64,000 nt of DNA from NCBI RefSeq assembly GCF_003575965.1, contig NZ_QWJJ01000017.1:1-64000 (forward strand), written 5' to 3'. This stretch comes from Pseudooceanicola sediminis (GTDB taxonomy: Bacteria; Pseudomonadota; Alphaproteobacteria; Rhodobacterales; Rhodobacteraceae). Of the stretch, positions 53,545-64,000 are shown piece after piece. Within the stretch, counting starts at the first letter, position 1; each line of letters opens with the position of its first letter. The position numbers and the translations under genes are program-made. The notes under the pieces were generated by a model, which worked only from the letters and a program-made list of their open reading frames with translations, ran no database searches and was not told the origin of the DNA.

Positions 53545-55032
53545 TTACCACCATTTAGATGGCTTGGAAACAAAGCCTGCGGCCTGCTCCAACGCATAGG
53601 CGGTGTTCAGCAAATCGCCCTCTTCCCAGGGACGGCCGATCAGTTGCAGCCCCAGCGGCAGCCCCTTGGCATCGACACCGGCCGGTACCGAGATGCCTGG
53701 CAGACCGGCCAGGTTGACCGTGACCGTGAAGACATCGTTGAGGTACATCTGCACCGGATCCGCATCCGTCATCTCGCCCAGACCGAAGGCCGAAGACGGG
53801 GTCGCCGGGGTCAGAATGGCATCGACACCCGCCGCGAAGGCATCGTCGAAGTCCTTCTTGATCAGCGCACGCACCTTGCGCGCCCGGTTATAATAGGCAT
53901 CGTAAAAGCCCGCTGACAGCACGTAGGTGCCGACCATGACGCGGCGCTGCACCTCATGTCCGAACCCTTCGGCACGGGTCTTTTCGTACATCTCGGTGAT
54001 ACCGTCGCCGTGGCTCAGCCTGGCGCGGTGGCCATAGCGCACCCCGTCGTAGCGCGCCAGGTTCGACGATGCCTCGGCAGGCGCGATCACGTAATAGGCC
54101 GGCAGCGCGTACTTGGTGTGGGGCAGCGAGATGTCGACGACCTTGGCACCGGCATCGGCCAGCATTTCCTTGCCCGCGGTCCAGAGCGCGTCGATTTCGT
54201 CGGGAATACCGTCGAGGCGGTATTCACGGGGGATGCCGATGGTCTTGCCCTTGATGTCGCCGGTCAGCATCGCCTCGAAATTCGGCACGGGAATATCCAT
54301 GCTGGTCGAATCCCTGGCGTCATAGCTGCACATCGTCTCAAGCATGATGGCGGCGTCGCGCACGTCCTTGGTCATCGGGCCCGCCTGATCGAGCGAGCTG
54401 GCGAAGGCAACGACGCCCCAACGGGAACACCGCCCATAGGTCGGCTTGATGCCGGTGATGCCGGTAAAGGCCGCAGGCTGGCGAATCGAGCCGCCGGTAT
54501 CGGTGCCGGTCGCCGCAAGGCAGAGGTCCGCCGCCACGGCCGAGGCCGACCCGCCGGAGGAGCCACCGGGCGTCAACGCGGTATCGTCATTGCCGCGCCG
54601 CCACGGGTTCACCGCATTGCCATAGGCCGAGGTTTCGTTCGAGCTGCCCATGGCAAACTCGTCCATGTTCAGCTTGCCCAGCATGACCGCGCCCGCGTCG
54701 AACAGGTTCTGCGTGACGGTGGATTCGTATTCCGGCTTGAACCCCTTGAGGATATTCGAGGCCGCTTGGCTCGGCACGCCTCTGGTGCAGAACAGATCCT
54801 TGATGCCAAGGGGGATGCCGCACATGTCTGGCGCATCGCCCGCCTGAATGCGCGCATCGGCGGCTTCGGCCTGCTGCATCGCAAGGTCGGGGGTGTTGTG
54901 CACAAAGGCGTTCAGTGCGCCCGCCCCTTCGATGGCCGAGAGGCAGGCCGCGGTCAGCGCGGCGGCGGTCGTATCGCCCTTGCGCAGGGCATCGCGGGCG
55001 GCGGCGATGGTCAGGGTGTTGAGATCAGACAT
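53545..55032 (-). CDS. gatA: Asp-tRNA(Asn)/Glu-tRNA(Gln) amidotransferase subunit A
   Basis: A 495-residue amidase-signature enzyme, the glutaminase subunit of GatCAB. The Ser-cisSer-Lys triad is Lys78 (PLGIKDLF), the serines of [10 protein letters not shown] (155-164) and Ser182 in [12 protein letters not shown]. It releases ammonia from glutamine and channels it to GatB for amidation of mischarged tRNA. The ATG overlaps the gatC stop by one base (TAATG). gatB is not in the window. A fragment of repeat family 2 touches the stop. Confidence 0.96.
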   Translation of the reverse strand: MSDLNTLTIAAARDALRKGDTTAAALTAACLSAIEGAGALNAFVHNTPDLAMQQAEAADARIQAGDAPDMCGIPLGIKDLFCTRGVPSQAASNILKGFKPEYESTVTQNLFDAGAVMLGKLNMDEFAMGSSNETSAYGNAVNPWRRGNDDTALTPGGSSGGSASAVAADLCLAATGTDTGGSIRQPAAFTGITGIKPTYGRCSRWGVVAFASSLDQAGPMTKDVRDAAIMLETMCSYDARDSTSMDIPVPNFEAMLTGDIKGKTIGIPREYRLDGIPDEIDALWTAGKEMLADAGAKVVDISLPHTKYALPAYYVIAPAEASSNLARYDGVRYGHRARLSHGDGITEMYEKTRAEGFGHEVQRRVMVGTYVLSAGFYDAYYNRARKVRALIKKDFDDAFAAGVDAILTPATPSSAFGLGEMTDADPVQMYLNDVFTVTVNLAGLPGISVPAGVDAKGLPLGLQLIGRPWEEGDLLNTAYALEQAAGFVSKPSKWW

Positions 55033-55319
55033 TATTCGACCACCTTCGGCACTGCAAAAAAGCCCTCTCGGGCATCGGGGGCATTCGACAGGATCCGGGC
55101 CTGCTGATCGCCTTCGGTCACGACATCCTCACGCCGTTTCAGGCGCTGCGGGGTGACCGAGGTCATCGGTTCGACGCCTTCGACATCGACTTCGTTCAAC
55201 TGCTCGATAAAGCCGAGGATGGTATTGAACTCTTCCGCCAGCGCGGGAAGCTGGTCGTCTTCCACCTTGATACGGGCCAGTTTCGCAACGCGGGCCGCGG
55301 TTGCTGTGTCGATCGACAT
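55032..55319 (-). CDS. gatC: Asp-tRNA(Asn)/Glu-tRNA(Gln) amidotransferase subunit C
   Basis: A 95-residue GatC, the small belt subunit that holds GatA and GatB together. It starts [20 protein letters not shown] and contains the family core [24 protein letters not shown], then [16 protein letters not shown], ending [14 protein letters not shown]. Normal length and sequence. It is co-translated with gatA. Confidence 0.96.
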   Translation of the reverse strand: MSIDTATAARVAKLARIKVEDDQLPALAEEFNTILGFIEQLNEVDVEGVEPMTSVTPQRLKRREDVVTEGDQQARILSNAPDAREGFFAVPKVVE

Positions 55320-55352
55320 GGAACGCCTCTTTCACTTGGATCGCGCACGGGT

Positions 55353-56027
55353 TTAGCGCCGCAAGGCCCCGCCCGCAAGCATATGGCGGGTTTGCATGTG
55401 AAACCTATAGGTCAGGATCATCCATCCCAGCATCGTGGCGTTCAGCAAATGCCAAAGGAAGTGCGTGCCGATGCCGTCGGTTGCGTCGCAAAGCGGCGCG
55501 TCGAGCGAGCGGAAGGTGAGCGAGAGCATCAACAAGGCGGCCCCCGCCGCCAGCCGCCCCGCCGTGGCGGGTGCCCGTTTCGCAAGCAGCGCCGCATAGA
55601 GGAAGATCAGCAGTGGCACCGGCATGTAGGCGGCGCTGGCGCCATAGAGCGGCAGCAGGCGCAGCACGGGCGTCAGCAGGACCGAGGCAGGCAGGAACAG
55701 CGCCGGGATCAACACGGCGACCCAGAGCGGCGCGCTGAAAAAGTGGCGCGTGGCGGCGAAGATGTAGATCAGGATGAACAGCAGGATGGGCAGGGTGTCG
55801 GCAATCCCTGCCCAGCCGGTCGCGAGGGTGTGAAACAGGCCCGATCCGACACCGATCACGAACAGCACGAGACAGAGCAGTCGCGCCAGCGGCAGACCGG
55901 CCACGGCGCGCCACAGCGCCAGCGCAACAGCGATGAAAGCAAGGTTGGTCAGCGCATTCAGCGGCTCGGCCCAGAGGCCGGGGCCAAGGCGTTCGCAATA
56001 GGCATCCACCTGCGCCATCAGGTCCAT
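55353..56027 (-). CDS. Ceramidase/CREST-family integral membrane hydrolase
   Basis: A 224-residue, seven-helix membrane protein. It has the CREST (alkaline ceramidase, PAQR, Per1) metal pattern: Ser62 and His66 in GSGLFHTLAT, Asp77 in GIADTLP, and His189 and His193 in GTHFLWHLLNATML. The zinc site thus sits in the membrane and should hydrolyse an amide or similar bond; bacterial substrates are unknown. The frame is open to 56429 as antisense of the next gene. ATG 56027 (MDLMAQVDAYCERLGPGLWA) starts the conserved region. Named ceramidase only by family. Confidence 0.8.
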   Translation of the reverse strand: MDLMAQVDAYCERLGPGLWAEPLNALTNLAFIAVALALWRAVAGLPLARLLCLVLFVIGVGSGLFHTLATGWAGIADTLPILLFILIYIFAATRHFFSAPLWVAVLIPALFLPASVLLTPVLRLLPLYGASAAYMPVPLLIFLYAALLAKRAPATAGRLAAGAALLMLSLTFRSLDAPLCDATDGIGTHFLWHLLNATMLGWMILTYRFHMQTRHMLAGGALRR

Positions 56028-56133
56028 GGGTCTTTCCTTTCGTCCTTGCGACGCTAGTGTCTGGGCCAGAACAGACCCCGGACTGACCGCCAATCCTGAC
56101 GGCAGGCTGGGTGCAAACCTTCGGAGGTTCAAC

Positions 56134-56826
56134 ATGAAAATCATCTGGCTCGGCCACGGCTCATTCCGGATCGAGATCGCGGACAAGGTTCTGCTGCTCG
56201 ACCCGTGGTTCGACGGCAACCCGTCCTTTCCCGAAGAGCGCCGCGCCGAGGCGATCGCGGGGGCCACGCATATTTTCGTCACCCATGGCCACGGCGACCA
56301 CGTGACCGATACGGCCGGTATCGCCAAGGAACTGGGCATCCCGGTCTTCGGTATGGTCGAGCTGATGGGCTGGCTGGCCGCCAACCACGAGATCGAGACG
56401 ACGGGCTTCAACAAGGGCGGTACGATCAAGCTGGACGAGGTGTCGGTGACGATGGTTCACGCGACGCATTCCTCGTCGACGGATGGCCCGAATGGCCCGG
56501 TCTATCTCGGCTCGGAATCGGGGTTCATCATCGAGGGCGAAGGCCATTCGATCTATTTCTCGGGCGACACGGATGTGATGGCCGACATGAAGATCTTCCA
56601 CGATCTGCATGAACCCGACATCGGCATCCTGTGCGCCGGCGGCCATTACACGATGGACATGAAACGGGCGGCCTATGCGGCCAAGACCTTCTTCAAGTTC
56701 AAGACGGTCATCCCGATGCACTACAAGACCTTCCCGGCGCTGGAGCAGAACGCCGACCTGCTGGCGAAAAGCCTGCCGGGTGTCATGGTGATCGAACCCG
56801 AAGTGATGACCGCCATCGAGATCTGA
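56134..56826 (+). CDS. Metal-dependent hydrolase, UPF0173/UlaG-like MBL fold
   Basis: A 230-residue cytoplasmic MBL-fold protein. It starts MKIIWLGHGSFRIEIADKVL and has the metal loop THGHGDHVTD (50-59: His51, His53, Asp55, His56), then SGDTDVMADMKIF and PMHYKTFP near the end. This is the UPF0173 (YtkL/UlaG-like) group; no substrate is assigned. The start has GGAGG upstream. It is convergent with the atp operon over a shared terminator. Confidence 0.93.
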   Translation: MKIIWLGHGSFRIEIADKVLLLDPWFDGNPSFPEERRAEAIAGATHIFVTHGHGDHVTDTAGIAKELGIPVFGMVELMGWLAANHEIETTGFNKGGTIKLDEVSVTMVHATHSSSTDGPNGPVYLGSESGFIIEGEGHSIYFSGDTDVMADMKIFHDLHEPDIGILCAGGHYTMDMKRAAYAAKTFFKFKTVIPMHYKTFPALEQNADLLAKSLPGVMVIEPEVMTAIEI

Positions 56827-56860
56827 GGCACCACCGCCACACATCCCGCCGCAAAACGCA

Positions 56861-56890
56861 AAAGGCCCCGGACGCAATGCCGGGGCCTTT
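56861..56890. terminator. Bidirectional terminator between the hydrolase gene and atpC
   Basis: An 11-bp perfect stem AAAGGCCCCGG/CCGGGGCCTTT with an 8-base loop. On the minus strand the stem ends in TTTTGCG and lies 20 bp after the atpC stop. Confidence 0.85.
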
Positions 56891-56910
56891 CGCTTGTTAG
56901 AAACGCGGGA

Positions 56911-57339
56911 TCACTCGTAGTAGTTGGCGTGATCCGGGTCGAGACCGACATGGGTGCCCATGGCCACCATATCCGCCAACAGCTTGGCGGTATGGGCGAC
57001 GGCATTGTCATCCGTCGCGTCTTTCCAGGCCTTGCGTGCCTCGACAACCCAGTCATTCAGAATGTCCTGGGTCATCTCTTTCTGGTGCAGTGCACGTTCG
57101 GCCAGGACGGTAACGCCCTCGGCCGAAATCTCGGCGAAACCGCCGGTGACGACGTAATCGTCTTCACCATTCGGGCCCGAGATGTGCAGCAGGCCGGGGC
57201 GCAGGGTGGTGATCATCGGCGCATGCCCGGGCATCGCTGTCAGATCGCCATCCGTTCCCGGAATCTGCACCTCGCTCACCGGGCCGGAGACAAGGCTCCG
57301 TTCCGGCGAGACAAGGCTGAAGTCCATCGTGTTTGCCAT
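56911..57339 (-). CDS. atpC: ATP synthase F1 subunit epsilon
   Basis: A 142-residue epsilon subunit of the rotor stalk. The N-terminal beta-sandwich (FSLVSPERSLVSGPVSEVQI, PGTDGDLTAMPGHAPMIT) and the short helical C-terminal part are as in other alphaproteobacteria. It couples c-ring rotation to the alpha/beta hexamer and can inhibit ATP hydrolysis. It is the last gene of the F1 operon, 11 bp after atpD. Confidence 0.96.
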   Translation of the reverse strand: MANTMDFSLVSPERSLVSGPVSEVQIPGTDGDLTAMPGHAPMITTLRPGLLHISGPNGEDDYVVTGGFAEISAEGVTVLAERALHQKEMTQDILNDWVVEARKAWKDATDDNAVAHTAKLLADMVAMGTHVGLDPDHANYYE

Positions 57340-57350
57340 TTCTCAGCCCC

Positions 57351-59670
<2,320 letters not shown>

Positions 59671-59687
59671 GTCGTCCTCCCTCGGGC

Positions 59688-61225
<1,538 letters not shown>

Positions 61226-61226
<1 letters not shown>

Positions 61227-61786
61227 TATCCGACCTCTTTCATGACATTCTGGAGTGCGTTCAGCTTCGTGCGGATCGACGTATCGACCATGCGCGAGCC
61301 CACTTTGACGACCAGACCACCGATGAGGGATTCATCGACGGTCGTGTTGAGTTTCACGGTCTTGCCGACAGTTTCGGCAAGCGTGGCAGAGAGTTTCTTG
61401 GACTGCGCGGCAGTCAGCTTGGTGGCGCTGATGACATCTGCGGTCACTTCGCCGTTTTCCTCGGCGATCAGTTCGTTCGAACGCTGCACGAATTGCGGCA
61501 GCGTGAACAGCCTGCGGTTCTGCGCCATCAGGGCCAGGGTGTTCTGGACACTCGGCATCAGCTCAAGCCCGGCGGCAACGGCGGAGATCGCCTTTTCCTG
61601 CTCGGCACGGCTGAGGATGGGCGAAGCGATCACGTCGCGCAGGTCGGCGCTGACGTCGAGTGCTTCTGCAAGTTTGGCAATGCTGGCATCAAGTTCGGAC
61701 AGCTCGCCATTCTCGCGCGCAATCTCGAAAACGGCCAAGGCATAGCGCGAGGCGATGCCGTAGGAGATCGAAGCTGGTTCGGACAC
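61226..61786 (-). CDS. atpH: ATP synthase F1 subunit delta
   Basis: A 186-residue peripheral-stalk subunit linking F1 to subunit b. The N-terminal helical domain is [20 protein letters not shown], and the C-terminal part has [20 protein letters not shown]. The best start is GTG 61786: GGAAGG lies about seven bases before it, and the product [16 protein letters not shown] matches the common alphaproteobacterial N-terminus. A second GTG two codons upstream, and an ATG at 61861, are possible. It is the first gene of the operon; no Fo genes are in the window, as is normal for this group. Confidence 0.95.
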
Positions 61787-61879
61787 GTCCACCCTTCCGA
61801 TGTCTGGCCCCGTACCGGCAAAAACACCGGCGCAGGGGGTTTGCAGCCTTGGCGCAGCCAAAGCATCAAAATCGGCGTG

Positions 61880-61908
61880 GGTGTAGCAGAGCCCTGCCCC
61901 CCCATCAA
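61880..61908 (-). promoter_or_regulatory. Possible atp operon promoter
   Basis: On the minus strand TTGATG (61903-61908), a 17-bp spacer and TACACC (61880-61885), about 95 bp before the atpH start. The match to consensus is moderate. Confidence 0.35.
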
Positions 61909-62103
61909 CCCGCTTGAGGTGCTTTGCGCGCTCAGCAAACCGGCCGCTTTTTCAGTGTTTTCAGGGGGTAACGCCGTATTGGCCCCCGTACGCACATCCA
62001 GCTTTGACCCCAAAGGGCTAGAAATTGTTCACCTTTTCGGGATTTCACCTATGGCAGCTTTTCCTGCATTATCAAGGATTCGTCCGAAGGTGGCACTATC
62101 AGT

Positions 62104-62117
62104 ATTTCTTAAGAAAT
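62104..62117. promoter_or_regulatory. 14-bp A+T-rich perfect palindrome upstream of the atp operon
   Basis: ATTTCTTAAGAAAT is a perfect palindrome in otherwise G+C-rich DNA, about 320 bp before atpH. It could be an operator; nothing identifies the protein. No gene is seen in 61787-62552 as a whole. Confidence 0.35.
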
Positions 62118-62264
62118 CGTGTGGGTCTTGCCGATAACCCCGCGAGACGTTGCAAGGATAACGCAGTCGAGGGGAATTTCACGCGATTTTTCCGGTCTGA
62201 TCCGAGGTGGTTTCCCCGGCGCCCACGCGCCCTGCAGGGGGTGCCGGCGGAATGCGGTATTCAC

Positions 62265-62294
62265 GTCGGTATCTTGACGGTATCCGAACGGTGC
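62265..62294 (+). repeat. 11-bp-period repeat element (family 2)
   Basis: GT, CGGTATCTTGA, CGGTATCCGAA, CGGTGC. All 30 bases are identical, inverted, to 50989-51018. It is located between the atp operon and the 3' end of the methyltransferase gene. Confidence 0.9.
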
Positions 62295-62308
62295 AAGGCC
62301 GACAAAAG

Positions 62309-62368
62309 GCCCATCCCTGCCCCGCCCACATCGGCCCCGCCCACATCGGCCCCGCCCATCCCTGCCCG
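62309..62368. repeat. Four 15-bp tandem units
   Basis: Units at 62309, 62324, 62339 and 62354: GCCCATCCCTGCCCC, GCCCACATCGGCCCC (twice, identical), GCCCATCCCTGCCCG. The outer pair and the inner pair match, giving an ABBA order. Confidence 0.85.
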
Positions 62369-62471
62369 TCCCGGCATCCGGCGGGGCGGTCATGGCCTGT
62401 CGCAAGAGGCCCGCGCCTGCCGCCGAAGATCTGCCCGCCGGACCGGAGCACCATCGATTCGGTGCGGCGCT

Positions 62472-62555
62472 GCCCGCGTCGTCAGCCCGCGTCGTCAGCC
62501 GTGCAGTCGTCAGCCCGCGTCGTTCGCCCTGTGGTGGTCAGCCCTGTGGTGGTCA
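62472..62555. repeat. Tandem array of 13- and 15-bp units at the methyltransferase stop
   Basis: GCCCGCGTCGTCA at 62472 and 62485, GCCGTGCAGTCGTCA at 62498, GCCCGCGTCGTTC at 62513, then GCCCTGTGGTGGTCA at 62526 and 62541. The methyltransferase stop codon (62553-62555) is the last three bases of the final unit. Confidence 0.8.
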
Positions 62556-63440
62556 GCCCTTCGCCAGCACCCGTGTGCGGCCCTTCGCCGGGCCGCTGAA
62601 CTGGCCCCTTCGCCGGGCGCCCTGCTGATCCCCCTGCTGGCCCCCGAACGCCCCGTCGGGCTGGTCGTGACAGTTGCGACCCACACCGCCGCTGCGGGCG
62701 GTTTCGGGCTTTGGCGCCGCCAGCCCTTCGAGGACACGCAGACCCGAAGACCGGCGGACCTTTTCGCCCGGACCGGAGGGAGCCTGCACCCGTTTGCTGG
62801 CCTCGACCATCAGTACACCACCGGACACGACCATCGACAGCGTTCCGCCAAGCCGTTCCCAGAACGGGGCCGTCTTGCGCCAGAACCGGCGATGCGATGG
62901 CGGCTGGTAGAGGGTATGGACATGGCGTTCGGGCAGGAAGGAGTGCAGCTTGAGCTGGGATTCGAGCTGACCCTGGCTGTAGGGGCGGCCATAGCCGAAG
63001 GGCGTGCGATCCGAGCGCGACCACAACCCGGAGCGGTGCGGCACGATGAACAGCGCCTTGCCGCCGGGCCCGAGCACGCGGAAACATTCCTCGAGCAGAT
63101 CCGTCGCGCGTTCGGAGGTTTCCAGCCCGTGCATCACCACCAGCTTGTCGACGTGGCCGGTGTCGATGGGCCACAGGGTTTCTTCGCACAGGGTCGACAC
63201 GTTCGGCATTCCGGCTGGCCAGGGCATGACCCCCTGCGGCCCGGGCATCAGGGCGATCACGCGGCGGGCATCGGCAAGGTAGGGGCGCAGCAGGGGCACC
63301 GCAAAGCCGTACCCCAGAACCGTCTGGCCCTTTGCCTCGGGCCAGAGTTTCAACATCTGGTTGCGCACATTGCTCTGTGCCGCCCGGCCCAGTGTGGACC
63401 GATAATAGAAATTCCGCAGGTCCTGCACATCCAGGTGCAT
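62553..63440 (-). CDS. SAM-dependent methyltransferase (class I, UbiE/type 11-like)
   Basis: A 295-residue protein. The methyltransferase domain (about 10-215) starts [20 protein letters not shown], with [20 protein letters not shown] in place of the usual GxGxG motif I and a clear post-domain [20 protein letters not shown]. The cofactor loop is atypical, but the family is recognisable in Rhodobacterales next to gloB. The last 60 or so residues (from [10 protein letters not shown]) are low-complexity, basic and probably disordered; their DNA runs into a tandem array that includes the stop. Substrate unknown. ATG 63440 begins the conserved part. Confidence 0.82.
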   Translation of the reverse strand: MHLDVQDLRNFYYRSTLGRAAQSNVRNQMLKLWPEAKGQTVLGYGFAVPLLRPYLADARRVIALMPGPQGVMPWPAGMPNVSTLCEETLWPIDTGHVDKLVVMHGLETSERATDLLEECFRVLGPGGKALFIVPHRSGLWSRSDRTPFGYGRPYSQGQLESQLKLHSFLPERHVHTLYQPPSHRRFWRKTAPFWERLGGTLSMVVSGGVLMVEASKRVQAPSGPGEKVRRSSGLRVLEGLAAPKPETARSGGVGRNCHDQPDGAFGGQQGDQQGARRRGQFSGPAKGRTRVLAKG

Positions 63441-63500
63441 TGCAAGCCGCCCTCTGATCGGTTTCACTCAGGGACAATAGCAAGGAAGGACAATTTGACC

Positions 63501-64000
63501 ATGGCCCTTGAACTCGTCACCGTGCCCTGCCTGAAAGACAACTATGCCTATCTGACGCATGGACCAGAGGGCACCTGCATCATCGACGCCCCCGAGGCCG
63601 GGCCGATCATCGCCACGCTGGAGGCGCGCGGCTGGCTGCCCGAGACGCTGCTGATCACCCATCACCACCATGACCACGTCGGCGGCATCGCCGACCTGCG
63701 CGCCCGGTTTCCCGATCTGACCGTGATCGGACCGCAGGCCGAGGCCGACAAGATGCCGACGATGGACCGCTATGTGGCCGAGGGCGATACCGGCGGTGCG
63801 GGCGACGCGGAATGGTCGGTGATCGAAGTTCCCGGCCATACGCTGGGCCATATCGCGTTTCACATGGCGGGGGCAAAGCTGCTGTTTACCGCCGACAGCC
63901 TGATGGCCCTTGGCTGTGGCCGCGTGTTCGAGGGGACGTTCGAACAGATGCACGACAGCCTGTCCAAGCTGGCGGCCCTGCCCGGCGACACGGTGGTCTG
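63501..64000 (+). CDS. gloB: Hydroxyacylglutathione hydrolase (glyoxalase II), partial
   Basis: The first 166 residues of an enzyme of about 255, cut by the window edge. It hydrolyses S-lactoylglutathione to lactate and glutathione. The MBL metal motif is THHHHDHVGG (53-62: His54, His56, Asp58, His59), and the second metal motif PGHTLGHIAFH is at about 113-123, followed by FTADSLMALGCGRVFEGT. GGAAGGA lies upstream of ATG 63501. It is divergent from the methyltransferase gene, with 60 bp between the starts. Confidence 0.94.
   Translation, partial: MALELVTVPCLKDNYAYLTHGPEGTCIIDAPEAGPIIATLEARGWLPETLLITHHHHDHVGGIADLRARFPDLTVIGPQAEADKMPTMDRYVAEGDTGGAGDAEWSVIEVPGHTLGHIAFHMAGAKLLFTADSLMALGCGRVFEGTFEQMHDSLSKLAALPGDTVV

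Noticed and set aside
62482-63483. A 333-codon minus-strand frame over the methyltransferase gene
   Set aside because: It is another frame of the same strand; the methyltransferase frame has the recognisable domain and start.

Overview
The window looks like a chromosomal segment of an alphaproteobacterium of the order Rhodobacterales (Roseobacter-type). The evidence is the high G+C, the cell-cycle regulator GcrA, the DUF1150-Hsp20 pair, a separate F1 operon in the order atpH-A-G-D-C, and several families typical of this group (DUF6455, DUF1467, a TIGR00282 phosphoesterase, PCu(A)C). Both ends cut genes: cysC on the left and gloB on the right. I see no rRNA, tRNA, CRISPR array, integrase or insertion sequence. 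About 60 protein genes are supported, nearly all housekeeping or accessory metabolism on short operons.

Layout. 0-10 kb: cysC end, DUF1150/Hsp20, YdcH, purEK, an orphan phnM-like gene with a GNAT gene, groESL behind a perfect CIRCE operator, an NTF2-like gene, a DUF2161 nuclease-fold gene, and manganese pyrophosphatase. 10-22.5 kb: HAD phosphatase, MaoC hydratase, DUF817, alpha/beta hydrolase, cytochrome b561, an entericidin-like peptide, a lower-G+C AbiU2/HEPN-like gene, lepA, a Tat-exported MBL protein, LMW phosphatase, sirtuin, PCu(A)C copper chaperone, rpmB. 22.5-42.5 kb: hrpB, meaB, argD-argF, gcrA, AsmA, rimO, DUF6455, SLC13 transporter, yebC, dienelactone hydrolase, a 19-repeat MORN protein, nadE, 2OG oxygenase, wrbA. 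43-56 kb: response regulator, methylmalonyl-CoA epimerase-DUF1467, EI24, nitroreductase, HDAC-like amidohydrolase, DUF167, an M48 lipoprotein, a second SLC13 transporter, TIGR00282, amidase with an excalibur lipoprotein, gatCA, a CREST/ceramidase-type membrane protein. 56-64 kb: UlaG-like hydrolase, the F1-ATPase operon, a repeat-rich gap, a methyltransferase and gloB.

Working together: groESL and hsp20 form the protein-quality set. argD/argF supply arginine synthesis. mce and meaB both serve the methylmalonyl-CoA branch. gatCA, rimO, lepA, rpmB and yebC serve translation and its control. Five F1 subunits are encoded here, but no Fo genes are.

The most unusual layer is not in the genes. Intergenic DNA carries two dispersed repeat families. 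One is a hairpin element of about 60 bp (copies near 3416, 18029 and 26337, with shortened relatives at 26418 and 33521). The other is an 11-bp-period element, including a 30-nt sequence found exactly, inverted, at 50989-51018 and 62265-62294. There are also many short tandem arrays with 11-, 13- or 15-bp units, often just past stop codons. One 15-bp array is translated inside a signal peptide, and a 52-bp tandem duplication covers the hrpB stop codon. The only gene with clear signs of transfer is the AbiU2/HEPN-like gene at 15235-15915. I did not identify a convincing multi-gene novel system.
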